A stretch of 64,000 bases of DNA from Lindgomyces ingoldianus (Eukaryota > Ascomycota > Dothideomycetes > Pleosporales > Lindgomycetaceae), in contig NW_022985171.1 in the NCBI RefSeq assembly GCF_010093535.1, positions 1,056,757 through 1,120,756 of the forward strand, in the 5' to 3' direction. A program made the position numbers and the translations under genes. Shown here piece after piece: positions 34,484 through 45,160 of the stretch. The notes below the pieces were generated by a model, which ran no database searches, had not been told where the DNA came from, and was given only the letters and a program-made list of their open reading frames with translations. Position 1 is the stretch's first letter; the number at the start of each line of letters is the position of its first letter.

Positions 34484-37047
34484 GGAATGCTAGGGCATGC
34501 ATAAAATGCTCTGCAGCTCCAACCTCTAAACAAACAGATAAACCACGGGGTTATCGGTGGGGTGTTTTGGCGTGTTTGGTCTGGCTGGTGAATGTGGTTC
34601 TCGTATATTAATCGAGACCCTGCGTACTCTTTTCTTAAGCTATTGTCTTCTTGCTTGCTTGTTGGCTTGTCGCTGGAAAGAACTTATTGAGAGAGGGCAG
34701 GTATACTTCCTTACGCCTGGTGGCAGGATAAGGGTGGTGTGCTGTAAATTAGTTTCGAAATGGCAAATGATCAGTTTTTCTATCCAAGGTCTAGGAACGT
34801 TCTTGTTTGTTTAGCATGTGGGAAGGCAGGGGCCCTGTTCTGCGAGACAACTGGGCTCGTTCCATTTAGTGCTAAGCGGAGATCTAAGTACTGGAAAGGT
34901 GTACTATTTAAGACGCCTGGCATCGTAGATTACGCTCTATTAGATTTTGCCTATATCTCAAAAGGTCTAATGCTTATGTTAATACGTACAAAGAAAGGTA
35001 CACATTTACATGCATAGTGACATGTTGAGGCACACAAATCTTTATACACAAGGCATATTGTCTATCTGGATGAAGGGCTCGATAAGGAGCTTAATGAAGA
35101 ACCTATTAGGAGCTTGATCGGAGCCTATTAATGAGCTTGATGAGGAGCTCTTTGAAGGACTTGGTAAACAGCCTGGTGAGATGAGATGAATGAGATTTTA
35201 AACTACCTTTGGTTCCACCGTAGAGGCAGATCTGGTGGCTTAGTTGCCGACAACACCCAAGAGCTCAACCTAGTAGTTCCCTCTTCTTATTACATTAGCA
35301 CTTAACTAAGACCGAAAACTGTTCGAACTATTACCACCTTTTGTCTTATTCTAACTTGCAACATCCTAATTTCTAATACCTTGCACATTGCCGTACGTAC
35401 AGTGTCATCCTACTCTCTGATCGCTGGGGTAGATACCGTGGCTGAAATCCTTCAGTTCAGCTTGGTGTGTAGACAAAATCAGAATATCGCAGCCCTCGCA
35501 AATATCGACCTCGACTTCTCATTGTAGCGCTTGCCGCACCACCGCAATACCACGAGGCTGGACTCGCCCTCTCCCCTCAGCGAAGAGGGAAAGCGGGAGG
35601 TGTACACTTCCATACTGTAGAAAGAAAACTAGCTCTTCTATTCTGCGACGACTGTCTGAAATTCTGCACTCAGTTAGAGCATATGGGCTCTGCGCAACTG
35701 AAATCGTCAAGAATTCCAAAGTGAATCCAAGTTACATCCCTTGGTAGTCCATTCAGGAGTATATCGGGATTGATGGATGGGACGTAATTGTGGGCATCAG
35801 CAACATCAGTCAAAAAGTGCCGTGGTTATACATCCCCTCGCTTGCATCTTATCTTAAATGTGCAAAGGACGGGCTATCCTAACCTGGGCGGAAATGGTCG
35901 CAAGTAGAAAAGTGTGCTGCAAAGAAAAGCTTGCAGGGGCACCTTTAGTATCGGCGAGGTTACAGCGGCCACAATTTAAATAAGCAGAGATTAGCTGCCG
36001 GTGGGATGTTGGCGCAAGGCGAGAACAGATTTCGAGGCCTAGCAATTCCGGGTTGCTCCTCAAAATACCAAAATGCCTGACTAGATATGTAGGGCTTCAC
36101 TAAAAAGCGCGGATATTGAACTCTCTCCAAGGCAAATACAAACGAGGCTCATCTGAGATGACAGCCTAGGATTAGAACTCCCTTCTGGTAACGGCATCTA
36201 TAAGGCGGGCACGAGAACCTGGAAATCAGCTTTAAAGTTTAGACAGAATATTTCGCTAGGATGGTATAGGCAATCAAGAGTGGAGAGGCATTGTTAGCTT
36301 TATCTTGAAGGTATGTCTTTCTTGATCTCGAAATTCTCCATGGCCATACTGAGAGTTTCAAGCATGGTGATTCACCCGTAACCTAAAGAGGAGTGGTAAC
36401 CATAGGACTCTAGAATCTGAACGTGACTAATGAATTAGTTATATCATAGTCACTGCCACTTTTGTATCTCCAGTATTATGGGAAGCTGGCACTGGCTACT
36501 GGCTTTGTTGACTATCATCAAATGCAGCTAGATTCAGAAAAAAAGGCTTATGCTCTGGCCTATGAATAAGAATGTTTAAGTCCAGTTTATAGAGATGAGA
36601 GAGGACGGCATTTTCATCAGCAGTAGCTGTGTATTCGCACCAAAAGAAGACGGAACTTCGACGGGAGATATGAGCGGGTTTCTCAAGCTGTAGAGCAGAG
36701 TAAGAAGATATCCAAAGGTGAAACTTGAAGGGAAATGGACAGGTGTTTTATGTATTGGGTTGAATCGGATGGTGATGATCACCAATATATACAAGCTTGA
36801 TGTTACTTCTGGGTCAGCAGCATACTGTGCATGTGTCTCGAAAGAGCGTGCTCCGGTATGCATCGTTAGGATCACAGTTGATCGACAAGCACCAAACCCG
36901 GACGAACTCGGCTAAGCTTTCCGCTGAGAAATCCAAACCCATTGCCTTGGCCTCGCGCAACTTTTCGACCCCTTCCCCTCGACAGCTTGCTAACAACCCC
37001 ACGACATTCCTTACATTCTTGTTCTATCTATTTCTCCTTTGTCCACC
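34484..37047. other. Gene-free AT-rich block with degenerate repeats
   Basis: About 2.5 kb with no supported coding region. Most is A/T-rich and stop-dense in all frames, which suggests decayed mobile DNA, possibly after repeat-induced point mutation, though no transposase, reverse transcriptase fragment or terminal repeat is recognisable. A degenerate purine-rich tandem pattern sits at 35070-35190. The last few hundred bases should be the MIA40 promoter. Confidence 0.45.
35070..35190 (+). repeat. Degenerate tandem repeat, GAGCTTGATGAGG-like
   Basis: Successive imperfect copies of a unit resembling GAGCTTGATGAGGAGC, at a spacing of roughly 18-24 bp, are scattered with changes (AAGGAGCTTAATGAAGAAC, AGGAGCTTGATCGGAGCC, TGAGCTTGATGAGGAGC). 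The copies have drifted and do not encode a protein I recognise. Confidence 0.5.
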
Positions 37048-38058
37048 ATGTTCCGCCCTGCTTCGCGACTAATTGCCCGCTCCTCGGCCGTCCGCGCTTT
37101 CCCACGCCCGGCGACGACACGGAGATGGGTGAGCACAGCGCCACCGACACAGAAGTCTAGGACGTGGAGGAGCGCAGTGATGCGGTGGGGTGCTGCGGCG
37201 GGAGTTATATACTACTATAATACGACGGATGTGTTTGCGGAGGAACCGGCTTGTGAGATGGAATTGAGACTCCTTGTGGCGAGAAGCTAACAGCAATTTG
37301 TAGACACCACCACACAGCGCGTCCCTGAAGCCGATGAAGAAAACGAACAGCTCCAGACAATAGATGCACTAGCGAAGGAACGGGCGAAGCGGAAAGCTGC
37401 TCATGCTGCGGCGATGGAGAAAGCAGAGCGGGCAGAGACGCAGGGAACAGCTCTAGGTGTGGAGGAGCTGGAAGAGGAGGCTGATCAACAGGGCGCATTC
37501 AATCCAGAGACGGGAGAGATCAATTGGGATTGTCCGTGTTTGGGGGGAATGGCGGATGGGCCTTGTGGGGAGGAGTTCAAGGCGGCGTTTAGCTGCTTTG
37601 TGTATTCGACCGAGGAGCCGAAGGGAATGGATTGCATCGACAGGTTCAAGTACGCTACTCTGGTTTGCAAAGGTTTTTGGATGTATGTACTAACGTATAT
37701 TGTTAGGGACATGCAGAACTGCTTCCGACAGTACCCTGAGATCTACGGCTCTGAGCTCGAAGGCGATGATGAGGATGATGTAACAGAGGACGGACAACCG
37801 GCAGTGGCTCACGAAACCGCTTCCGAATTAACGCCAGGATCCGCACCGTCAAGTCCTCCCGCCCCACCTAAGCCAGACGAAGTTGCGACGCAAATTCAAG
37901 GACAGCCACTGAGTCCAACTGCAGAACTGGAATCCAAGAAGCAACACGCCCGGGCAGCAACAGAACAAGCCAAGATGGAGCATGAGACTCTAAGCGGGAG
38001 TGATGAGGTTGTCCCTAAACCATGGCACGATGCGTCTGGTAGTGAGGATAAGAGCTAG
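37048..38058 (+). CDS. MIA40: MIA40, mitochondrial intermembrane space oxidoreductase
   Basis: Exons 37048-37252, 37304-37649 and 37707-38058 join to 903 nt, 300 aa. The catalytic core is intact: the redox-active CPC motif at 145-147, then twin CX9C pairs C156-C166 and C179-C189 spanning the second intron ([15 protein letters not shown]). The N-terminus is a basic mitochondrial presequence ([17 protein letters not shown]) followed by a short hydrophobic anchor near 45-58 ([15 protein letters not shown]), the layout of fungal MIA40, which is tethered in the inner membrane. A Glu/Ala/Lys-rich helix links to the core, and the acidic, Pro/Ser-rich tail after about residue 200 is disordered. Known role: oxidative import and folding of small Cys-motif proteins of the intermembrane space, reoxidised by ERV1. 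Confidence 0.97.
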
Positions 38059-38678
38059 GAGATGAGTTGCTGCGATGCCTGTACGATATTTCCTTGCGGC
38101 ATCACTGGAGCTAGGTAAAAGGTCTTGGTAGCATTTTTTGGTGTCCCAAATCTCTGCTACACTGGGGAAATTATGTACAACAAATGTAGAGTATGGTGCC
38201 TGAAATAACCATGCTGGATTCGTGTGCTCCTGTGTCAAATACAATGTGAACTCATTTCGTAACAGTGTAACCGGAATGCTAGCTCACATCAAACTTGGCT
38301 AGACACCCTCTTCAAAACGTGTATACTTGATAATATTGGCGTTGGAGAGTGGTTGTGACTGATTCTCCTCGTGCATAGCGGCCTCAAACCTTGCAATGAG
38401 TCAATGACGTAGTTCGCCAGGCTCTGGCGAGACCTCAAGCATGTGAGTGAGGCATCATCCCATCCATCCTGCCCTGTTCTTTCCGAGCCCACACAGCAAG
38501 GCTACAGTCCCATCACACGACTCCTTTTATTCACCTGCTACGCCCGTGTGCATATCCTCTGAGTACTTTCCTCCCCCGTCCCCCTCTCACGGAAATACCT
38601 ATCATTTGAATACTTCCACTGCACCCCCCACTCAGAGCTTCCACACACAGAACAGATCGCCTGAGCTATATTCCCAGA
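38059..38678. promoter_or_regulatory. Intergenic: MIA40 3' end and OM14-like promoter
   Basis: 620 bp between two plus-strand genes. The second half is C/T-rich (about 38440-38670), as in fungal leaders immediately before a start codon. No gene is visible. Confidence 0.55.
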
Positions 38679-39446
38679 ATGTCATATGCACAAGCTGCTG
38701 CCAGTGGGCCGAAGCAGAGTCCTGAAGAGGTGAGTACGTGTACATGCGATAATATACTTTGAGATCTAACACGTGCGCAGGCGTAAGTCGCATTCCCCAA
38801 CCTTATCTTCCAGCCAGGCGGTGTCCTTTGTCTGTCGCACAACCCTCTGAAACCCCATTACCGGCCCAGCTCCTGCAGCACGCCCTAGATTTTAAGTCTA
38901 TCGCAAGAAGCTAATTAATATTTAGTCGCGCCCCTCCTGTACCTGAAGTCGAGCACACAGACTCTAGTGTGCACTCCCTCATCGACGTCGACTCACCTCA
39001 CATCTCCTCTGTCCCCTCAGACTTCGAATCGCAATCCGTAAAGACGGACACGCAAGCCGAGCGCATTGAGCTCGAGCAGCGCGCGGAAGAAGCTACCGCC
39101 GAAGCCAAGTCGGTGAAGGAGAAGGCGAAAGCGAAAGCCGGACGCGGGGGACGGTATGCCAAGGAGAATGCAAGGAACCCCGTGCTAATTGGGAACGCGG
39201 TGGCGGTGGGAGTCTTGGGGACCATGCTAGGTCTGGGTGCGTACAAGAAATGGGTGCGGGAGGAGTTGAGTTGGAAGGTTTTTGGGGCTTGGGCGGGGGT
39301 TGTGGGGTTGTTTGGGGTTGCGGATTATTATGTTTCGCAGTAAGTTTGTATTTGTCTGTCTGCTTGACCGGCAATGTGACCACATATGATGAAGTTCTGA
39401 TTTGCTGTTTAGATACTTGTTCCAGAAGTACCCGCCGAAGAAATAA
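38679..39446 (+). CDS. OM14-like mitochondrial outer membrane protein, with 2-nt exon
   Basis: Exons 38679-38729, 38781-38782, 38926-39339 and 39413-39446 total 501 nt, 166 aa. The protein starts MSYAQAAASGPKQSPEEA. An acidic Ser-rich part (SLIDVDSPHISSVPSDFESQ), an Ala/Glu/Lys helix and then a membrane region of two to three hydrophobic segments follow (NPVLIGNAVAVGVLGTMLGL, WKVFGAWAGVVGLFGVADYY), ending YLFQKYPPKK. I recognise this plan from fungal proteins annotated as OM14-like; yeast Om14 is an abundant outer-membrane protein reported to help dock ribosomes. Exon 2 is just GC, flanked by CAG and GTAAGT. Skipping it shifts the frame into an early stop, and including it gives EE-A-RAPPVPE in frame. 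No other donor or acceptor I could find restores the frame. Confidence 0.85.
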
Positions 39447-40673
39447 GTCGTTCCTCGAACCTCCCCGACTTTCGACTAGATCACTCATGGATCTCAACGA
39501 CACCGACAGCGGCGGCGGTTTCCTAAGACCCCTCAATCTGGATCAAACCTGTCACTTTTTCCTGTCTATCTTCATCCGATCTCTTTTCATTTTCTTCAAT
39601 TTTCTCTCGATTCGGTGGCAGCAGTATAGCAAGCACATTGGTTCTCAGCTCTTCTTTTGGGTGGGTCTTGTTTAAGCGGCAAGACTTGCTTTCAGATCTG
39701 ATTCCTTGTATATATGAGTCCCATAACTCCAACACAATTTTCAGATATCCCCAAAATCCCGGACTTCATGTTGTAATTTCTCGCTAAAGAGTTGTGCATG
39801 GCGGGCTTGAGGGAAGGGAAGGATGGGGGGAGGAGATATAGACGTGTTTGGAGGATGCATTTATGCATCTAGGGAGAGGCGTTCTGGAGGCTTGCTCGCT
39901 AACTTAAGACACATCCCCAAATAGGAAATTGTGATTGATCCCCACCTCCCGCTCTGCTTCTCGTCTAATACTGCACTGTCGCATTCCTCCAAAGGGATGC
40001 CTAGTAGGAATGAATCAGTCCGTTTGAACCTCACCCATTGAACAAGCACCCTCAATCTGCTACGCACGCAAAATGGAAGAACATCACCAGCAGCATCGCC
40101 GCACCATTGAAAGTAAAAAGGAAACAAGTATTGCCATTAAACACATCTACCTCACGCACTCAAGCCGCAAACAAATCTTATCTATACTCGTAAAAGACAG
40201 TTGACGTCGTCTCTCATGTCATCATACACGATACACTCAGAAACAAGAACAACCCCCTCTCCGTACCGAAAAATCCCCGCCCAACGATTCAGAACGAATC
40301 CACACACACCCAACTAATCAATCACCTCTATGCTGGTTTCGATTCGAAAAAGTACAAATGTGTACGTCATCTGCCGATCGAGAGGGAATGGGGGGGGTAT
40401 ATAATGCCATGCCATGCCATGTTCACTGTTGCTAACGAAAGGTCAAAAAGAACCAGAAAACAGAAAACATAAACCAGGGACGACTCGGAAAATGCGGTGA
40501 GTGGCGGAGACGCAATTTACACTGATGCAGAAATTTTAAACCAGAAAACAATTTATCGCCTTTCGCTTTCCCTTCTGCTGGATGCACACAAACTATGCAC
40601 AGTCATGGCCTCTTGCATGTTCATTGATCGAGGCTTCGTGACCGAGTTGATGGGGATGATGTTGTGGCACCGA
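39447..40673. other. Convergent 3' intergenic region
   Basis: 1.2 kb between convergent genes. No gene is supported. It includes both 3' untranslated regions and a short (ATGCC)n repeat at 40405-40422 beside a G8 run. Confidence 0.55.
40405..40422. repeat. (ATGCC)n microsatellite
   Basis: Three full ATGCC units plus ATG in non-coding DNA, shortly after a G8 run at about 40391-40398. Confidence 0.85.
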
Positions 40674-43600
40674 TTATTCAGCGGCAGCGGCTTCAGTTTT
40701 CTCCTCAGCTGGGATTTCGACCTTCTTCTCAACCGGCTCGATACTTTCCTCTGGTACTTCAGCCTTCTCGCCATTGACCGGTTTCTCTTCCTCTTTTGCA
40801 ACACCATTTGTAGCCGGAGGAGATGGTATAGCCTCGGCCTTTTCCAGTTTCTCAGCTATCTCCTTCTTCTCGTTCAAGGCAACCTGAAGTTGTTGCTCAG
40901 CCTCGGCTTTAGCGTTTTCGGCGGTCTCTGCCTTCTTTTCGGACACTTCTTTGTCCTTTAGCGCAGACTCGAGTTTCGTCTCGATTTCCTTCTGCAATTC
41001 CTGTGCCGAAGCCAACTGCGATTCGGCGTCCTTTGTGGCCTGAGTGGCTTGCGCAAGCTGCTCCTCAGTCTGTTTCTTTGACTCAGAGATTTCTTCCACA
41101 GACTTTGTGGCAGCTAGAACCTTCTCTTCTGCCTCCTTCTCAGCCAATTGAATCTTCTCGGCATGCTCAGACAAGGATTGGGCCAATTTGTCACGGGCGT
41201 CCTTTTCGCTCTGAGTAGCTGCGTCGAGCTTGCCTTGGAGCTCAGCAAGTTGGGCGTCGGTAGACCCAGCAGCCTCGGTCTGTGCCTGCAATTTATCTTC
41301 CAATTCGGCCTTCTCGGTCTGTGCAGCCTGGAGCTGTCCCTCAACCTTGGAGGTCGCCTCCTTGGCGTCGGTCTCGGCAGCTTCTAGCTTGGTTTCCATT
41401 TCCTTGATGCTGGCTTCGAGGGACTCGATCTTTGTGGCACTATCCGAGCTAGAACTCTTTAGAGTTTCAAGTTCTTCCGATAGCTTGGACTTCTCGGCTT
41501 CAGCATCGACGAGACTCTTCTGCGCGGATTCCGTAGCAGCTTTCGCTTCATCTAACTGTGCTTGCAACTCAGAAACCTTTCCGGCCTGTTCTTTTTCTTG
41601 AGCAAGGGCCGCCTCCAATTCCTTGCCGGAGGCTTCTGCGGCTTCTAACTTACTTTGCAACTCAGTCTTAGCTGCCTCAAGCGTCGATATCTGCTCAGAG
41701 CTATCACCGGATGCGCTGTTTGCTGCTTCGAGTTCAGCCTGGAGGGCAGCAACCTTTCCGGCCTCCTCTTTAGCGCTAGCGAGACCTTCTTCTAGTTGAG
41801 CTTTGCTCTTCGAAAGTTCTTCCAGTTCAGCAGCCTGGGAATCGTGAAGTCCCTTAATCTCATCGTGGGCAGCCTTGACTTCCGCAATCTTTCCAGCCTC
41901 CTCCTTGGCGCTAGCGAGATCAAGCTCCAACTGAGCTTTGCTCTTCATAAGTTCTTCTACTTCAGCAACACGGGCATCATGAAGCCCCTTTGTCTCCTCA
42001 TGCTCAGTTTGGGCAGCCTTAAGTGCTTGATCGTGAGCAGAGACCTTCTCCTCAAGGGATTTCTCAGCAGCCGTCTTGGCCGCTTCGGTAGAAGCAAGCA
42101 GGCCTCGTGTAGCCTCGTGATCAGTATTGGCTTTTTCCAGGTCGCTCTTTGCAGTAGTGTGGGCTTGCTCTAGCTCTGAGATCTTGGCGGTTAGGGTTTC
42201 GATCTCTCCCTTCGAAGATTCAGACGCCAACAACGCCTCCTCCTTGGCCTTGAGATCGTTCGTAGTGCTCTCCAATTCGGTCTTCTTCGACGCCAGGCTG
42301 TCTTGACTTTCCTTAAGTTGCTGTTCGAGCTCCGAAATTTTCGCGCCTAATCCTTCAGCATCGCCCTTGGCAGACTCCGCGGCGGCAAGGGCTTCTGCCT
42401 TTTCAGAAAGTTGAGTCTCCTTGGCCTGCAATTGCTCCTGGGATTCCTTGAGTGACGCTTCTAGCTCGCTAATCTTCGTCGCCAACGACTGGGTTTCTTC
42501 TTTGCTAGTCTCGGCCGCTTGGAGGGCTTTCTTGGTAGAGGCAAGCTCAACTTGCGCAGATTCCAGTCCAGATTTACTAGCGTCATGTGCCTCTTGTGAT
42601 TCCTTAAGTGATTGCTCCAATTCCGAAATCTTGGCATTGAGTACTTGGACTTCACCTTTCGCGGCATCGGCAGCTTGAAGTGCTTGCTCAAGCTCCAAAA
42701 CTTTCGCTTTGGTGCTCTCATGTGCCTCGGTAAGTTCACCTAGCTCTTTCATCTTGGCAGAAAAGGTTTCGGAAGTTGTGGCGTATTTAGCCTCTTCATC
42801 TTTAAGAGATGATTCTAGTTCTGAAATCCGGGCAGCGAGGCCGGCGGAATCACCCTTCGCAGCCTCAGCAGCTTGAAGTGCTTGCTCGAGCTCCGAAACC
42901 TTCGCCTTAGTAGTCTCATGCGCTTCTGTAAGTTCAGAAAGCTCTTTTGTCTTGGCGGTGAAGTTTTCAGACGTTGTGGCGTGTTTGGCCTCTTCTTCTT
43001 TGAGCATTTTCTCCCAACCATCGACCCGAACTTGATTGTCTGCGTGGGCAGCATCCAAAGTGGTTTTGAGTGTAGCATGATCAGCAAGAGCTTTCTCGAG
43101 GTCACCCTTGGCGGTAGAATGCTCAGAGGTGAGCTGTTCAAGCGCAGCCTTAGTTGAATCGTGTGACGAAGTGGCCTCTGCAAGCTCGCCCTTCACAGAT
43201 TCGAGCTCTGCGCTAAGTTTCGAAACCTGCTCCTGGTGTGCTGCATCGGCACCCTCACCTGCCTTCTGCAATTCAGCTTTCATAGCTTCTAACTCTTCTT
43301 GTAACTTGGCCAAGGTTTCTTCGACCGCAGTCTTTTCCGAAGTGAGTGTTGAGATAGCAGCGTTTTTGGACTCAAGGTCATTCTTAAGACCGGCGATAGA
43401 GGCCTCGCTAGCGTCAAGTTTTCCAGAAAGCTCGTCCTTTTCCGCTGTGATTTTGGCAATCTCCATGTCCTTGGTTTCCAGTATGGCCGCGGAATCAGAG
43501 CCAGCAGCGGTAGCGTCTAATAGCTTCTGCGCAAGCTCGTCACGATCGCTCGTGAGGGAAGCAATTTCTGAAATCTTGGCGTCGAGGTCTTCCTGGAGTT

Positions 43601-45160
43601 TTGCTGTGGATCCTTGACCATCACTCAACTGCTTAGCCAAGTCCTCTTTCTCAGTGGCAAGTCTCTCTAGCTCTGTGGTCTTGTCTGCGAGGGAAGCTTC
43701 TAGTGCGGTGAATGCCTCGACCTTCTGCGAATGTTCAGCGGTGATCGAATCGAGCGAACCGCGGACTTGTTCTAGCTCCTGGGTGGAAGCTTCCTTTTGA
43801 GAAGTAAGGCTAGAAATCTGCGCTTCATAGTCGGATTTTACAGTCTGCAATTCATTCGTAGCACTCTCTAGCCTGGATTGAAGCTCCGTGAGCTGCGTAT
43901 CGAGAGCAGCTTTAGCACTCTCATGACTGGCGAGGGCATCGGCGACTTTCTTCTCAGCATCTGCCTTTCCAGCATCAAGAGCTTCGCGGTGAGCAACCTC
44001 TGCCTTCTCTAAGGCTTCTTTGGATTCCTGAGCAGCAGTTTCTAGAGTTAAAATGCCAGCCTTGAGCGAGTCGATCTCGCCCTGGAGGGCGCCACTTCGG
44101 GTGGTGAAGGTTGCCAGATGTTCAGCTTTTGCATTATCCTGCACATCGTTAGTCGGGCTGAGGAGGACATGAGTAGGAGCAAGCATACTAATCTAGTCGA
44201 AAACTCTGCTTCACACTGTTCCCGAATGGCGACCCTCTCCTGCTCCTTGGCCTCCTTAACCTGCTGCACGACGACAGACACGAGGTGGTCTTCCAATGCC
44301 TTCTTTTCCTGACGTAGGGCAGCCTCTTTCTCTTCAAAGTCGGCGCGGACCTCTTCGCTCTCCTTCTCCATCCCGCTAATAGCATCATTCTGTGTTTCCA
44401 CCACCTTGTTCGCCTCGTCGAGTTCTTCCTGCGTCTTTGCAAGCTTCGCCCGGAGTTTCTGGACCTGCACGTCGAGAGGGTCGTCCTCTTTCGGTGAGGG
44501 CGGGGATAGTGGAGCTTCAGCAGCGTCACCGGCGTCATCGGCTTCACTAGCTGCACGCCCCGGTGTCTCGGGGGCTGGGGGAGCTTCAGCAGCGGGCGTC
44601 TTTGGCGGCGTGTCTGGAGCTTCTCGTGGTGTCGCCTCATCCTCCAGCTTGGGGGTCGACGGCGGCTCTGCAGCAGCTGTCGTGGGGGTGCTGGGGGAAG
44701 GCGGGGCAGGCGACTGGGCGCCGAAGAAATAATGGTAAGCTCGACGCATACTGCTAGATCTCTTGGGTAACTTGGGGCGGTTGGAGCTGGTAGACCTGCG
44801 TCCCTTGCGTTCTTCTTCAGGTTCTGGGTTGAGGACCGTCACGGGGGTGATGGTCTCGGAGCTCTTGCCTCGCTTGTGGCCGGGCGGTTTGGCCAAGAGC
44901 TTCCTCCCAAATTTCTGGGAACCCGCACTGATGTCGGCGAGAATCTGCTTCTGCTCCTTGGACGTTGCACTGTTTGGCTGCTGTTCAGCTTGTGTGTCTC
45001 TGGCTGCTGTGTTGTGTTGTTGTGGACAGGAAAATAAAATTTGCAGAAAGCGGTGAGAGGTTGCGTGATTGCGTGGTTGTGAGGTGAACGCGGAACGGTG
45101 AACAACACAGAAAGGAAAGACTCACTCGTAGCTCGACCGACTTCTCCCAAAGCTCGGCAT
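40674..45160 (-). CDS. Long coiled-coil protein ('M protein repeat' type)
   Basis: Exons 45160-45126, 44999-44189 and 44138-40674 join to 4311 nt, 1436 aa. The first about 150 residues are basic then Pro/Ala/Ser/Glu-rich and disordered. From about residue 155 to 1380 there is almost unbroken heptad coiled coil rich in Ala, Glu, Lys, Ser and Leu; the last about 50 residues are acidic (VEIPAEEKTEAAAAE). Within the coil are internal duplications: a 66-residue unit repeated in tandem (198 bp, about 42590-42985) and a 45-residue unit (135 bp, 41756-42025). Fungal homologues are loosely named 'M protein repeat protein' after composition only; a golgin-, spindle-pole- or septal-type tether role is possible but unproven. 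No motor, GRIP or membrane segment is visible. The first exon (MPSFGRSRSSYE) and its acceptor at 45000 are the weakest part of the model. Confidence 0.85.

Noticed and set aside
41756..42985. Regular repeats suggesting a CRISPR-like array
   Set aside because: The repeats are coding heptad and tandem protein units without unique spacers, in a fungal nuclear gene.
43108..43617. 169-codon plus-strand Ser/Ala-rich frame
   Set aside because: Mirror of the Glu/Ala/Lys-rich coiled coil on the minus strand; codon bias alone keeps it open.
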